In this document: piece after piece, positions 8,271 through 18,062 of the stretch
Layout of the letters: each line of letters starts with the position of its first letter
Numbering within the stretch: position 1 is the first letter of the stretch
Notes under the pieces: model-generated
Database searches by the model: none
What the model saw: the letters and a program-made list of their open reading frames with translations, nothing else
Told to the model about the DNA's origin: nothing
From: Polymyxa betae
Lineage: Eukaryota > Endomyxa > Phytomyxea > Plasmodiophorida > Plasmodiophoridae
Direction of reading: 5' to 3'
Assembly (NCBI GenBank): GCA_003693705.1
Contig: RBZT01000343.1
Span: 1-20,327 of the forward strand
Length of the DNA stretch: 20,327 nt
Made by a program: the position numbers and the translations under genes

Positions 8271-11200
8271 ATGGATGCCGCTGCCGTCGGCGATGACGTC
8301 CTGGCGACTGCGGCCGACACCGGCCGGCGCGGTATTTGTCAGCTTCGTTCCATTCTCGGGCCCGACCATGTCTGCATCGGGCCAACGACGGCCGCCCAGC
8401 GCGCCTTGATGACCCCCGACCAGCTCTTCCGTCGTAATATCGAGATTCAGATCCACCAAGAACAGATTGATCTCGATCTGCTCGACGACGACGACGCCGA
8501 AATTGACGAAGACGAGCAGGACGACCTGCTCGATGAGTCCGACGAAATCGAGGCGCTTCTCGAAGATAAATTCGCCATATCGGGTGGCGGTCGGGTCTGG
8601 ATCCAGCCTGCCGTCGCTGAAGCGGCTCGCGTGGCCCGCCGCCTCGGCGCCGAGACCGATTTCCATCCGCCAAAATCAGCCGATGTCACACTCGTCCAAA
8701 TCCAGCCGAAGCCGGCTCCGGCAGCGCCGTTCATCTCGAGGCCGCCCAGTTCGACTTTAACGCCCCCGAAGCGAAAGTCCTCATGGATTGACAAGCTGAA
8801 TGAAGCTGCCGCCGCCAGGGCGCCGCCCGACGCCGTTTGGACGCGCGGCGTGTTGGCGCAAGCCGCTCGCGAGTACGAAGTTTTGGAGGAAGCTGGCCGG
8901 CGTCGCGCCCAAAAACGTCGTCGTCGGTCGTCGGTTCCTACCGCAACGAAAGCCGTCGAAGACCTCACCTGGCGTCTCGGTCAGATCTGGATGCGTTTGC
9001 CGGGCGATTGCCGCCTGTCCGCGGGAGGCGTCCGCGTCGATTTCGGCCCCCGACGTCTCATCGTCGAATCGATCACCGACGATTCTCGTTTCGAATTCGT
9101 TGCCGCCGACGATTTCGGCCTCTCGCGCCCGCTCGGTGCTCTGCGCGCCTTGTGCGCCGCCGGCCTGGCCCAGGTCGACACCGCCCTGGAAATGTCATCG
9201 ACCGACGCCCGCCTGCTCCGCATCGCCATCGTCGTGCGCCGCGTCCTTTGGGACTGGCCGCAGATCCGCCAGGCCGCCGCCCGTAAGGCGCTCCGGACGC
9301 TGCTCGTCTGCTGCGATGCGTCCAGTACGGCCGCGTACGACCTGGACGAGTACCCGGTGCCGCCATCCGCCGATCCCGCCGACCTGACGGTCGCCTGGCT
9401 GTACGACGCCCTGACGCCGGCCATCTCTGCGCCCGTCATCGCCATCCCCGATGAGATCCGTACTTGCCCATCGCGGTACCAGCTGGCCGCCGCAAGATGG
9501 ATGATCGACCGCGAGCGCCATCCGGAACGTCATCCGGACCCGTGCTGGTTCCGGTATGAGATCGCCGCTCCCGATCATGACGATGGCGAGGCGATCTGGT
9601 ACGATGCGGTTCGCGGCGCCTTCATGCCCGGAGACCGCCCCGTTCCCGATATTCAGGTGCCCCGCGGTGGCATTCTGGCCGACCAGATGGGACTCGGAAA
9701 AACGCTCGAATGCCTGATGCTGGTCGTCGCCAATCGTCGCGACCCGACCGAATGCGATCTCCCCGTCTCATGCAATGATGGTACGCACAGGTACGATGTT
9801 TGCTCACAAATTTTTTCGAATTGTTTATCTAAGTAATTTTCCAACATTCTTTACTCCTATCGTACTCTATTGTTCGGTTTTAGAAAATTCTGTTTCAGGT
9901 TCTCATGTGCGACAACGCTAGTCGTGGTCCCATCGAACCTGGCAGCGCAATGGTCCCGAGAGATTGCGATTCATTGCCCGAGTTTGAAGACGTCCACCTA
10001 CGTCCGCGCCGCGTTGACCGCCGCCGAGATCGCCGCTCTCGACGTCGTCATCACCACGTTCGACGTCCTCCGCCAGGAGGTCAACTACTCGAAGCAGGTC
10101 CCATACGCGCTCCGGCCCGAAAAGAAGTACGCGATTCCGACCACGCCCTTGCTCGAGCTCGAATTCGCTCGTCTCATCTGCGACGAAGCCCAACAGCTGG
10201 AATCGTCCATGAGCTCGACAGCGCAGATGGCGCTGCGAATCGCTGCGAAGGCGCGCTGGTGCGTGACGGGAACGCCGATCGGTCCGCGCCAGCTCGACGA
10301 CATCCGGGCCCTGTTCGTCATGGTCGGGTACGACCCGTACTCGCAGCGCGGCGTCTTCCGCGACTTGCTCGAAGACCAGTGGCTGCTGGGTGACCCGCAG
10401 CCTGTCCTGGACGTCCTTCGTCGCGTGTTCTGGCGTCATTCGAAGGCGTCGGTCGCCGTCGAACTACGATTGCCGCCGCTGTCGCAGCGCGACGTTCGTC
10501 TGCGCTTCTCGTCGGTCGAGTTCGAGCTCTATCGGCGTTTGCTGGTCGAGACCCGCAACAAGGTCCAGGACGACGAACGCGCCGGACTGCTCGGCGGGCT
10601 TCCACTAACGCGCCATCTGGAGCCGCTACGACAGGCGTGCTGCCATCCAATGCGGGCGGGCGGCGGCGTCGAGACGACCGCGCAGACCATGACGCAGCTC
10701 TCGTCGAATCTGTGCAAATTGGCGATGGATGACATGGCGGCCGCCGAACGTGATCTGTGTCGTGCTGGAAATGCGCTTGGAGCGTTCCTGGCGGCGCGTG
10801 GCGACAATGACCGCGCCTGGGACGTGTTGACGTCGGCGTGGTATCTGGCCGAATCCGGGTTCCAAGCAGTCCCCGATCGTGATCGATTCAAGCTCGTTGA
10901 GTCTGAGGAGATCGTCACCGCCAATGCATCGCATCGTGTCTGGAGAGCGCTGCAGGTTATCAATTGCAAATTGCTGGTGGCGGTCGGCGAGAAGATCGTG
11001 GACCCGACGCCGTCGCTTCTGGACTCGCTGGTCCTGCTGCGGAAACAGCGTGAGGAATACGAAGCGGAATTCCTGGAGACGCCCATCGAACGCATCAAAG
11101 ACGTCGCGAACCTGGCGGAGAATTATATCGGGCCGGTATTCGATATGCATTTGCCAACGGCGTCGGATGAGACCAAAGCCATCGTTGAGCGCGTCCGGGC

Positions 11201-12896
11201 GGCACCCGATGAACCGCTGCCTGTCGCGATCATGGCTGAGATCGGCGTCTTGGACCGGCGCTATCTGAAACAACGACAGAAAGTGATGGGGCGGCTCCGG
11301 CTTCATGAGCTCTGGCTGTATCATACCTTCTGTCTGAGCTTGGTCGACTTTTGCGAAAGCGATCTGGGGCAGGCGCAGCGCGATTGCATGCAGGCGATTC
11401 GAAAGCGGTCTACGCCGATGAGAGAGGAATCGCCCGATCCGAAACGCCCGTCCATTGTGACGCTGATGACGAAGCAGCTGAAGCGGTTGGAGAAGGCGCT
11501 GAACAAATTCGTCGGCCTATCGCCGGAGGAAGAAGCCCGTCTTACTGTTGAGCATCAAATGCTGCACAGTAACACGAGGCTGCTGAACATATCTCGCGAG
11601 ATTCACAAACTGCGGCAGCGCCTCGGTGAAATGCGCCGCGATCTTGACCATCAGAAGAAGGTCGATATCGAGATTCCGTCGATGATTCCTACGGAACTGC
11701 CGCCCGAACCCGACAAAGTCGAACACGAGCTTCGCTCCCAGGTTGGTTGTTTTCATCCACCCTGTTTATGTTTGTTTTGCTTCGAATCTGTTCATTTCTT
11801 TCTCTAATCTTCATGCTTTTAAATAGACTGCCTTTATGGTGTACTGTTTTCGTTTGTATGGATTCACATTAACGGTTTGTTCAGCTAGATGAAGTTCGGA
11901 TGCGCTGCGTTAGCGCCCTGGGTCACATCCGGTATCTCAATCATCGGTTCCGGGAAGGGGCCAGCATCGACGAAGCCGTTTGCGCCATTTGTCTGCAGTC
12001 GATTTCCGACCAGCTGATCACTGTCTGCTTCCATGTTTTCTGCCGCCATTGCATCCATGCAAGCCTGGAGAAGCAACGCGGCCGAGGTCGCTGCCCTTGC
12101 TGTCGGCATCCGATTTCCCGAGATCTTCTGTATCGGGTCAGGCGTCCGGACGGTGTGGACGCCCTCCAGCAAGTCGAGAACGCTAACGGTATCCTCGCAT
12201 CGATGATGTCGTGCCCGATTGAGGACCCCGGCAACCTTTCTTCCAAGATCGCCGCTGTCGTTCGCTCTGTTGTGGTAAGTTTCGGATTGGTTTTGTCCTT
12301 TTGCAGTTCCATCAACACCTCGCTTTGGATAATTTCGCCGCTTGTTGTTTTTTACTGAGCTTTTTTCCTTTTGCGCTTCCGCTAGCGTTCTCTGATTTAT
12401 CGTGCTGTAGTGGCTGTCTTCACAATCTGACTCGACCAAAATCCTGGTGTTTTCTCATTTCAAGCCAATCCTATTGCTAATTAGCAGAGCGCTGGCGGAT
12501 AATCACGTTCCTCATCGTCTGTTAACCGGGTCATCGAAAGAACGTTGCCAATCAATCGAGCTTTTTCAGGACCCTTGTAATATGTCTGTTCGAGCCCTGT
12601 TGATGTCCATGCGCAGCGATGCATCCGGGCTGACTCTGCACACGGCCCAGTACGTGTTTCTCGTAGAGCCGTCGTTGAACCCAGCTATCGAAGATCAGTC
12701 AGTCGCGCGAGTCCACCGAAGAGGCCAAACCAGGGATACGTTTGTATACCGATTCTTAATTGAAGGATCTGTCGAGGATCGAATCATTGACATACAGCAA
12801 CAACGACGTCAGTTGAATGAAGAAAGGCAAAGGACAGACGACCGCCTGCTCGAGGACGTTTCTCTCCCTGAATTGCTCAAAGTTCTGGCGGAATAA
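8271..12896 (+). CDS. SHPRH: SHPRH-like SNF2 helicase and RING E3 ubiquitin ligase
   Basis: Four exons (8271-9790, 9899-11741, 11885-12274, 12411-12896; introns 108, 143 and 136 nt) encode 1,412 residues. SHPRH, a metazoan Rad5-like protein, polyubiquitinates PCNA in DNA-damage tolerance. There is an acidic run at 68-99 and a basic, NLS-like run at 210-219. The Walker A is GGILADQMGLGKT (Lys477) and the Walker B is DEAQ (602-605), the SHPRH form. A long helical region follows, then a perfect C3HC4 RING (Cys1154, 1157, 1169, His1171, Cys1174, 1177, 1191, 1194). The helicase C-terminal lobe is in exon 4 (TKILVFS; SGLTLHTA; QSVARVHRRGQT). Human SHPRH is about 1,680 residues; the H15 and PHD domains inserted between Walker A and motif Ia there are missing here. 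G+C is very high in exons 1-2 and lower in exon 4. The start is the first ATG after an in-frame TAG. Confidence 0.93.
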
Positions 12897-14042
12897 TTAT
12901 CATTTCAAACTGGGTTATTTAATGTTAATCATACTATTTAAAAATAGCGTTTCACCGATTTGTTTGAACCTGAAATCAAGCTATTTCAACTGTTGCGCTC
13001 TGTCTGAACGGCCAGCTTAACCACTGAATGTTGCTTATCCCGAAATACTTGTAGAGGGACTGTTAGCAATAGCAGATCTGATAACAGTAGCGAAACGACC
13101 AAAATAAACTTTAACGGCGAGCAAGCCAGCAATTTGTTTGAACAAAACCGAGGAACCCGTTCATCAGAAACAGTTCTGGTCTCGCATTTTTGTTTCCGCA
13201 AAAATTCCGCAGTTTGAAAACTCGATCAAATCATTTGTTCGCTGAGATTTTCTTCGACAATTCTGCCTCCTGTACACTCATTTGATAAAGATGCCATTTC
13301 AAGCAGAGCTTAGATGCCATTTCAAGCAGAGCTTATTAATAGCTCCCAGCAAACTGAAGACCATTTTCGAATGCCAACACTAGCTTTGGCCACCCCTTTT
13401 CACGAGAATTCCTGACAATTGTGTTAAGGAATCAGCTAGCGACGGAACCGTTTGCCAGTAGTTTTGTAGCTCTACCATCGTATTGCACAGCAAATAAACA
13501 TGAAACGAGTTGTTGACGCGACTTTATTACTGTAAGCGTTCCAACACAAAATAAGCGACGCGACAAACGCGATACAAGAACCAATGGCATCCGAGAAATT
13601 ACCAAATAAAGCAGCCATATGCTCGCAAATGTAATTTCACAAAAATCGTGACAGGAAGAGCGACGTTGCGTTCGGAGAAGCATTCACTGGCGATAATCGC
13701 GGCTTGAACGATGTGGCGAGAATTCATGACGTCCGGGACTGCGGGTTCAGATGACAAGCGAGTCCAGTCATCCCATTTATGAAGGCGCCTAATTTGGATC
13801 CAGCGTCGGCTCGGGAAGGGGGGGTCATAATTCTTTCGTTCATACCAGCGAGGCCAAGAAAGGCCCGGAGAAATCGTCGGGCAACGCTATTAGTTGTCCC
13901 GCACGATTTGTCCGTGGCGGCTCCGTAACCCAGATCGTCGCTTTTTTTCGAACGCCATCTCCATCGGCGCTGTCGAACCGCTTCGTTCTCGTCGCCATTC
14001 ACGATCGTCGCCAGGCCGGGTCCGCCGCATGCTGCTGGCCGC
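12897..14042. other. Intergenic region with a 23-bp tandem duplication and a G+C-rich end
   Basis: 1.15 kb after the SHPRH stop. The first part is AT-rich and probably includes the SHPRH 3' UTR; AATAAA-like sequence occurs near 13104. The last part (about 13725-14042) turns G+C-rich and is open on both strands (for example a minus frame 13724-14044), but I see no family signature and read it as the promoter and 5' region of the zinc-finger gene. A divergent minus-strand gene cannot be excluded. Confidence 0.45.
13290..13335. repeat. Perfect 23-bp tandem duplication
   Basis: The unit starting GATGCCATTTC occurs at 13290-13312 and again at 13313-13335 without a mismatch. Perfect identity suggests a recent slippage duplication. 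It lies in noncoding sequence between SHPRH and the zinc-finger gene. Confidence 0.9.
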
Positions 14043-14783
14043 ATGAATGCGTCCTGTGACCGGCGTTCCCCTCATCACGTCGCCGATGCTGCCGCCACGC
14101 ATCCGACGCCTTTTGCCGTCGGTACCAAGGACGTTACCACCACTGCCGTCCCAGAGCAGGGTGATGCAGAACCGCCAGAACCCCTCTGTCCCAATCTGCA
14201 GCGATATGTATTGGCAATTTGATGAAGCTTTCGTAGTGAGCTTTAACAGTTGTGGTAGGTTGACGTTGGTAGCGATCTAACCGATTATGGCAAATCGGCA
14301 TTCCACCGAGTCGCACCCAGAAAAGAAGGTCAACAACTGTTTTTCAACAAATCGGAAATAACCGGGAACGCCAGTGCTGTTGGCATCAGAAAACTTGAGC
14401 CACAATTTACATGCAAAATTTGCGGTAAGCTAATGCCGCCGACCTTGGATTTTCTGCAATCGTTCATCGGGCCTTTAGGGCATTCATTCGGGCGCATTGG
14501 GAAGCTACGCTCTCACGAACTTGTTCATTCAAAAGAGAAACCGTTCGAATGCAAGGTCTGTGGGCGGCGATTCAGGCAACGGGGGACGCTTGTTCAGCAC
14601 GAGCGTATCCATTATCCTGAGAGGGCTTATCAATGCACGATCTGTATGAAGAACCTTACAAGATGGTCGATCTTAGAGACTCACATGTTGAAAATACATA
14701 AAGTCCAGCTAAGCAGTAATCCTACCGCGGAAGCAACATCGGCGCCGGCCAAGACTGTTGACGATGCTAAATCTATAAGATAA
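14043..14783 (+). CDS. C2H2 zinc-finger protein with three fingers
   Basis: Three exons: 14043-14207, 14259-14424 and 14479-14783, with introns of 51 and 54 nt (donors GTATTG and GTAAGC, acceptors GGTAG and TTTAG). The product is 211 residues. Three consecutive fingers fill residues 105-184: C107-C110-H123-H127, C135-C138-H151-H155 and C163-C166-H179-H184. The first two fingers are joined by HSKEKPFEC, a TGEKPFEC-like linker, as in DNA-binding Kruppel-type arrays; the second linker (HYPERAYQC) is divergent. The 54-nt intron splits finger 1 just after its second cysteine, and only splicing completes that finger, which supports the model. The N-terminal 100 residues are low in order, with a Thr/Pro/Glu-rich stretch, and have no recognised domain. 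It is likely a nuclear DNA-binding protein; target unknown. The first exon is less certain than the other two. Confidence 0.8.
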
Positions 14784-14787
14784 TAAA
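14782..14787 (+). promoter_or_regulatory. Poly(A) signal AATAAA overlapping the stop codon
   Basis: TAATAAA at 14781-14787 joins the TAA stop of the zinc-finger gene with a perfect hexamer, as at 1813-1819. Confidence 0.5.
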
Positions 14788-15671
14788 TTCCATAGCCAAT
14801 CAATCATGTATATACCAAACCTTTGAGCTCCGCCTGAGGTCGTAAAGTCGCTGCACTGCTGGTTCTTTTGAAGCAATGGTCGAGATGCGACAGCTTAGAT
14901 CTTTAGGGTTTCGGCCTTGCCGCCGACCTTCGAATCTTAACGATATTGCTGATGCCTGGCGTCTCTCTATCTCTCTATCCCAGGCGAGTAGAAAGAATGA
15001 CAAAAAAGGCGCGGGAGATTGCAGACTGAGCAGCGACTGAGCGGAGGCCACAGGGATGAGCATGCAACATAACTTGAGTCGCGCTTTTTCTCCACGGTGG
15101 CTTGTGCGGTCGGGGTCGCGCCTAATGACTAACAAGCCACCCTCATCCATGTTGCCTGTCTTGTTGGTGTTTGTGCATGACTGGGCGCAGCCATGGCCAA
15201 GTGTCATGTTGTCCAGTTGGCGTGGCTGAGCCTGTGGGAGACCGCATTCTTACATCTGTGGGCTTGTATTCTGCATCATGCCAGTCCCTTCATCTGGTGC
15301 ATGGTTCAGTATAGAGACTGTCATGGGCAATGTCCATGCTGATTGAGCTCTTGATAGCAAGCGTGATTAGTTTGAAACTCATGACCAAATCTTGGTGAAT
15401 ATTCGGTTCTGCCAAGCGATGCATCAACCAGGCTTTACAGACCCTGTTTGAAGCCTCCTGGAAGGGGTTGCTGTTTTACTCCCTTTACTCGGAATGGCGC
15501 TGCAGGAATGATTATCTGGATAGGAAGAGTGTTACCACGATGTCAATGCAGCTTTCACAACTGCGCTGCGATTTAACTGGAGATGTTGAATCACAGCGCA
15601 TAATTTAGATTCGTTTCTGACATATTAAGGCCGACTTTCGCAGTTTTAATGAACATCATACCGATGCGTTC
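14784..15671. other. Intergenic region, no supported gene
   Basis: About 0.9 kb. It includes a small hairpin-capable element at 14954-14985 (GCCTGG ... CCAGGC) whose loop holds two copies of TCTCTCTA. A 135-codon minus-strand frame (14800-15207) shows no domain, motif or splice context and is probably chance. I searched the part just before MOCS2B for a MOCS2A (MoaD-like) frame and found none. The promoter of MOCS2B should lie in the last few hundred bases. Confidence 0.5.
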
Positions 15672-16235
15672 ATGGTAAAAGTGAGCGGCGGCAGCGACGA
15701 GGCAACCGCTATCTGGTGCTGTTGCCAGGATCCTTGCCGCGATGTGGATTATGAAGGCTCTACGTGTCTAACTCGCTCCGGGATATGGCTTGGCCATGTG
15801 CTGCATACGGCTGACGCTCTTGAGCGATTCGTCGCTCATAATTCGGCTGGCGCCATTGCAACCTTTGCTGGCACCACTCGGGAACGCGACAACGAGAACA
15901 TTGTTTCCCATCTGCATTATGAGGCTTATACGTCTTTGGTCGTGAAGCAGCTGCAATCCATTTGTCAGCAGATTCGTGCAAAATGGAAAGTCGCTCGTAT
16001 CGCCATTCAGCATCGGATTGGGGACGTCGACGTCGGTCAATGTTCCGTTCGTATTGCTGTGTCGTCAGAGCATCGGGCCGAAGCTCTTGCCGCCGTCGAG
16101 TTCGCAATCGACCAGCTCAAAGCGCGGGCTGCCATTTTCAAACGAGAACACTACGTGGATCGGAAAGCCTCCTGGAAATCAAACCAGAATATGGAACAAT
16201 CGGAACCCGATATCAGCAGCCAGGAAGCATCTTAG
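15672..16235 (+). CDS. MOCS2: Molybdopterin synthase catalytic subunit (MoaE/MOCS2B)
   Basis: A single-exon frame of 187 residues. MoaE/MOCS2B forms a heterotetramer with the small sulfur-carrier MoaD/MOCS2A and inserts two sulfurs into cyclic pyranopterin monophosphate to make molybdopterin, in the cytosol. The core at about 58-170 carries the family blocks: GAIATFAGTTR (Arg70), HYEAY (82-86), AVSSEHRAEAL, and QLKARAAIFKRE with the two active-site lysines Lys150 and Lys157 spaced by seven as in MoaE. The usual PxWK is replaced by AIFK. The first 50 residues are not conserved and hold a cysteine cluster (Cys16, 17, 18, 22 and 32); an unrecognised intron or a later true start is possible. The first in-frame ATG after the stop at 15618-15620 was chosen. 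The gene lies about 180 bp upstream of the next gene on the same strand. Confidence 0.92.
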   Translation: MVKVSGGSDEATAIWCCCQDPCRDVDYEGSTCLTRSGIWLGHVLHTADALERFVAHNSAGAIATFAGTTRERDNENIVSHLHYEAYTSLVVKQLQSICQQIRAKWKVARIAIQHRIGDVDVGQCSVRIAVSSEHRAEALAAVEFAIDQLKARAAIFKREHYVDRKASWKSNQNMEQSEPDISSQEAS

Positions 16236-16417
16236 ATCAGGCCTATCTTGATGCTGTTTCGTCTGGGAGCGATTCGCTCCCTTGATCCTTTTCCATGCTA
16301 TATCAATACAGCATGGAATCGTCCTGCAATTTGATTTTTTGTTGCAGACATCACGCTCCATGATTAATCGGTTTCTCTCTTCGACCTTGAAATATCTTGG
16401 CTGCCCGATGTAATCTA

Positions 16418-17578
16418 ATGGTAATCGATGCTGTGATTCCATCTTGGCTAGCATTGCTAGGTTGCATCGCCACAGATTTCGGCCTCGACATTTCCAATTA
16501 CGCCTTCATTAGCTCCGACGATGAGGACCCTAAAGCACCGGTTGTCATTGGGGCATCGTCAGGATCGTCGCCCGAATCGCTCATACCAATCCCTTATCTA
16601 ATCACAGCTGGCGTTTCGACCATCATTGGAGTATTCCTAACCGTTATCGCGTTCGCGTTCGTTCCAATTACGCTTTTAATACCGATCTTTGCTGTTCGCT
16701 TCTCGACGAGCTTGATTTTCAGTTGGGCCATGGTTGGGATCGCTCCATCACGAAAAGCAAAGTTCGGGTTGCTCTTTTATATTGTCGGGCTAGTCTTGCT
16801 TATTCAATTCCAACAACGAGCTTTAACGATCTTGGATTCCGCTCAGCTCCTCTCGCTGTATTCTTCCTTTCCATACTTGATCTTTTTCATAATCTGTTTT
16901 ACGGCTTTCGTAACCTCCATGCTACTTCTTCAATTCTCGAGTTCATTTTCCGATAACAGCATCATGCATGTCGCTGCATCAGCCATAGTTGGAAGCCAGG
17001 CCCCGGTCTTAGCGAAACTGTTCACTTCCATCATCACTATGGCAATCGTCAAGAAATCTTTGAGCGAAGCTGTTACTCTATACAGCATCCTAACCATATC
17101 TCTCTCGTGCGCTTCGTATTGGTTTTGGGACCGCCGTCTACGTGATTGCCTTTGTTACCCTTCTCACGATAGGGAACCTGTTAACATGCATCTAGCCTTC
17201 AACGTCATGGCATTACTTAATGGCTCTTTGCTTCTCAAAGAATACCAACACTGGGATCCGAAGATCGTGATGTCTCTAACCCTCGTGCTGATTGGCGTCA
17301 CCCTGCTAGCTCAGGAGAAGTTCGCAGGCTTAGGAGAGAAGGAGGCTGGAGAAACGAACCGAAGAAGCTCCTGGAAAGAGATCATGAGAAAATCCAGCTG
17401 CCGAGGCTCTGAAATCATGAGAATCGGGCAGCCGCCAGCGTTATCACTTCCGGTTCGAAACATGGTCAATATGGTATTTGCAGCACCGCCTACGACAAGG
17501 TCGAAGAAGTCGGTTCTGATGATAGCTGACTGTAAACATCACGCTCGAAAGTCGATCAAAGGAGTCGTTATTGAATGA
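16418..17578 (+). CDS. Multi-pass membrane protein resembling NIPA magnesium transporters
   Basis: An open frame of 386 codons from the first ATG, possibly about 367-369 residues after splicing. Hydrophobic helices fill most of the first 310 residues, and a basic, Ser/Arg-rich cytosolic-looking tail of about 75 residues follows. The order resembles the NIPA branch of the DMT superfamily: a first helix at the N-terminus; a helix-rich block with AFAFVPITLLIPIFAV, comparable to the NIPA AYAFAPATLVTPLGAL segment; then GLLFYIVGLVLLI; and a late LLLKEYQHWDP, comparable to ILFKEWQ. NIPA proteins carry Mg2+ across endosomal and plasma membranes; the substrate here is inferred only. A hydrophilic patch between the last helices may be a stop-free intron at 17116-17172 (57 nt) or 17122-17172 (51 nt). 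Family assignment is moderate. Confidence 0.6.
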   Translation: MVIDAVIPSWLALLGCIATDFGLDISNYAFISSDDEDPKAPVVIGASSGSSPESLIPIPYLITAGVSTIIGVFLTVIAFAFVPITLLIPIFAVRFSTSLIFSWAMVGIAPSRKAKFGLLFYIVGLVLLIQFQQRALTILDSAQLLSLYSSFPYLIFFIICFTAFVTSMLLLQFSSSFSDNSIMHVAASAIVGSQAPVLAKLFTSIITMAIVKKSLSEAVTLYSILTISLSCASYWFWDRRLRDCLCYPSHDREPVNMHLAFNVMALLNGSLLLKEYQHWDPKIVMSLTLVLIGVTLLAQEKFAGLGEKEAGETNRRSSWKEIMRKSSCRGSEIMRIGQPPALSLPVRNMVNMVFAAPPTTRSKKSVLMIADCKHHARKSIKGVVIE

Positions 17579-17600
17579 CATGGCCTCGCGGTCAATATTA

Positions 17601-17606
17601 AATAAA
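17601..17606 (+). promoter_or_regulatory. Poly(A) signal AATAAA of the NIPA-like gene
   Basis: A perfect hexamer 22 nt after the stop codon at 17576-17578, again implying a very short 3' UTR. Confidence 0.6.
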
Positions 17607-18062
17607 GTTGTCTTTAAAGTCATCTGCAGGCGCCGAAAACACAGAATTAAATAATTGTCGGTCATAACGGCACAGATTTGAAGCTAACATTGAGAAAATA
17701 ACAACCAGATTTGCTCTATTGAAGAATAGATATCTGAACACCGACACGCTTTTCAACCAAAACATTTCTACAGCCGTCGTGATCTTAAGGCTCGATGCCG
17801 AGAGTGATATATGCACAGTTGAAACATAAAGACATTTAAACGTGAACTTGCTGAAGCTTATATCATCGTGGGGTGATGGGCCGAAATGGGGTCGAACTCG
17901 CTTTTTAGCAGAATGACGGTGCGGAGCCCCCTCCTGGCTTCTAATGAAGCTTTGTAACAGGACCCATTGTGGAGGATTTGGACAGAGCGACTCTGACCTT
18001 GTCATTTCTCCTATTTGTTCTCGCTCGTTAGGCGCCAGTGCGGTCGTAGCTGGCGGGTGTCA
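17607..18062. other. Intergenic region, no supported gene
   Basis: About 0.45 kb between the NIPA-like gene and the tail-anchored protein gene. A 135-codon minus-strand frame (17598-18005) overlaps the poly(A) signal on the other strand, lacks any motif and is taken as chance. The right end probably holds the promoter and 5' UTR of the next gene. Confidence 0.45.

Noticed and set aside
8016-8666. Minus-strand 216-codon ORF over the SHPRH start
   Set aside because: Half of it is antisense to SHPRH exon 1 and the rest has no motif, so it is best explained by low stop frequency.
8447-11324. Many long ORFs (up to 232 codons) on the minus strand and in other + frames across SHPRH
   Set aside because: They are shadows of a very G+C-rich coding region, where stop codons are rare in all frames; none shows a domain.
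14954-14985. Hairpin with GCCTGG/CCAGGC stem as a terminator or small RNA
   Set aside because: A six-base stem with a 20-nt loop is too weak, and rho-independent terminators do not apply in this eukaryotic context.
14800-15207. Minus-strand 135-codon ORF after the zinc-finger gene
   Set aside because: No domain, no splice context and mixed low-complexity composition; probably chance.
15300-15671. A MOCS2A (MoaD-like) cistron upstream of MOCS2B
   Set aside because: I looked for an ubiquitin-like frame ending in GG; the frames are broken by stops. The SGG near the MOCS2B N-terminus is too little to call.
17598-18005. Minus-strand 135-codon ORF after the NIPA-like gene
   Set aside because: It has no recognisable motif and its end overlaps the AATAAA signal of the convergent gene.
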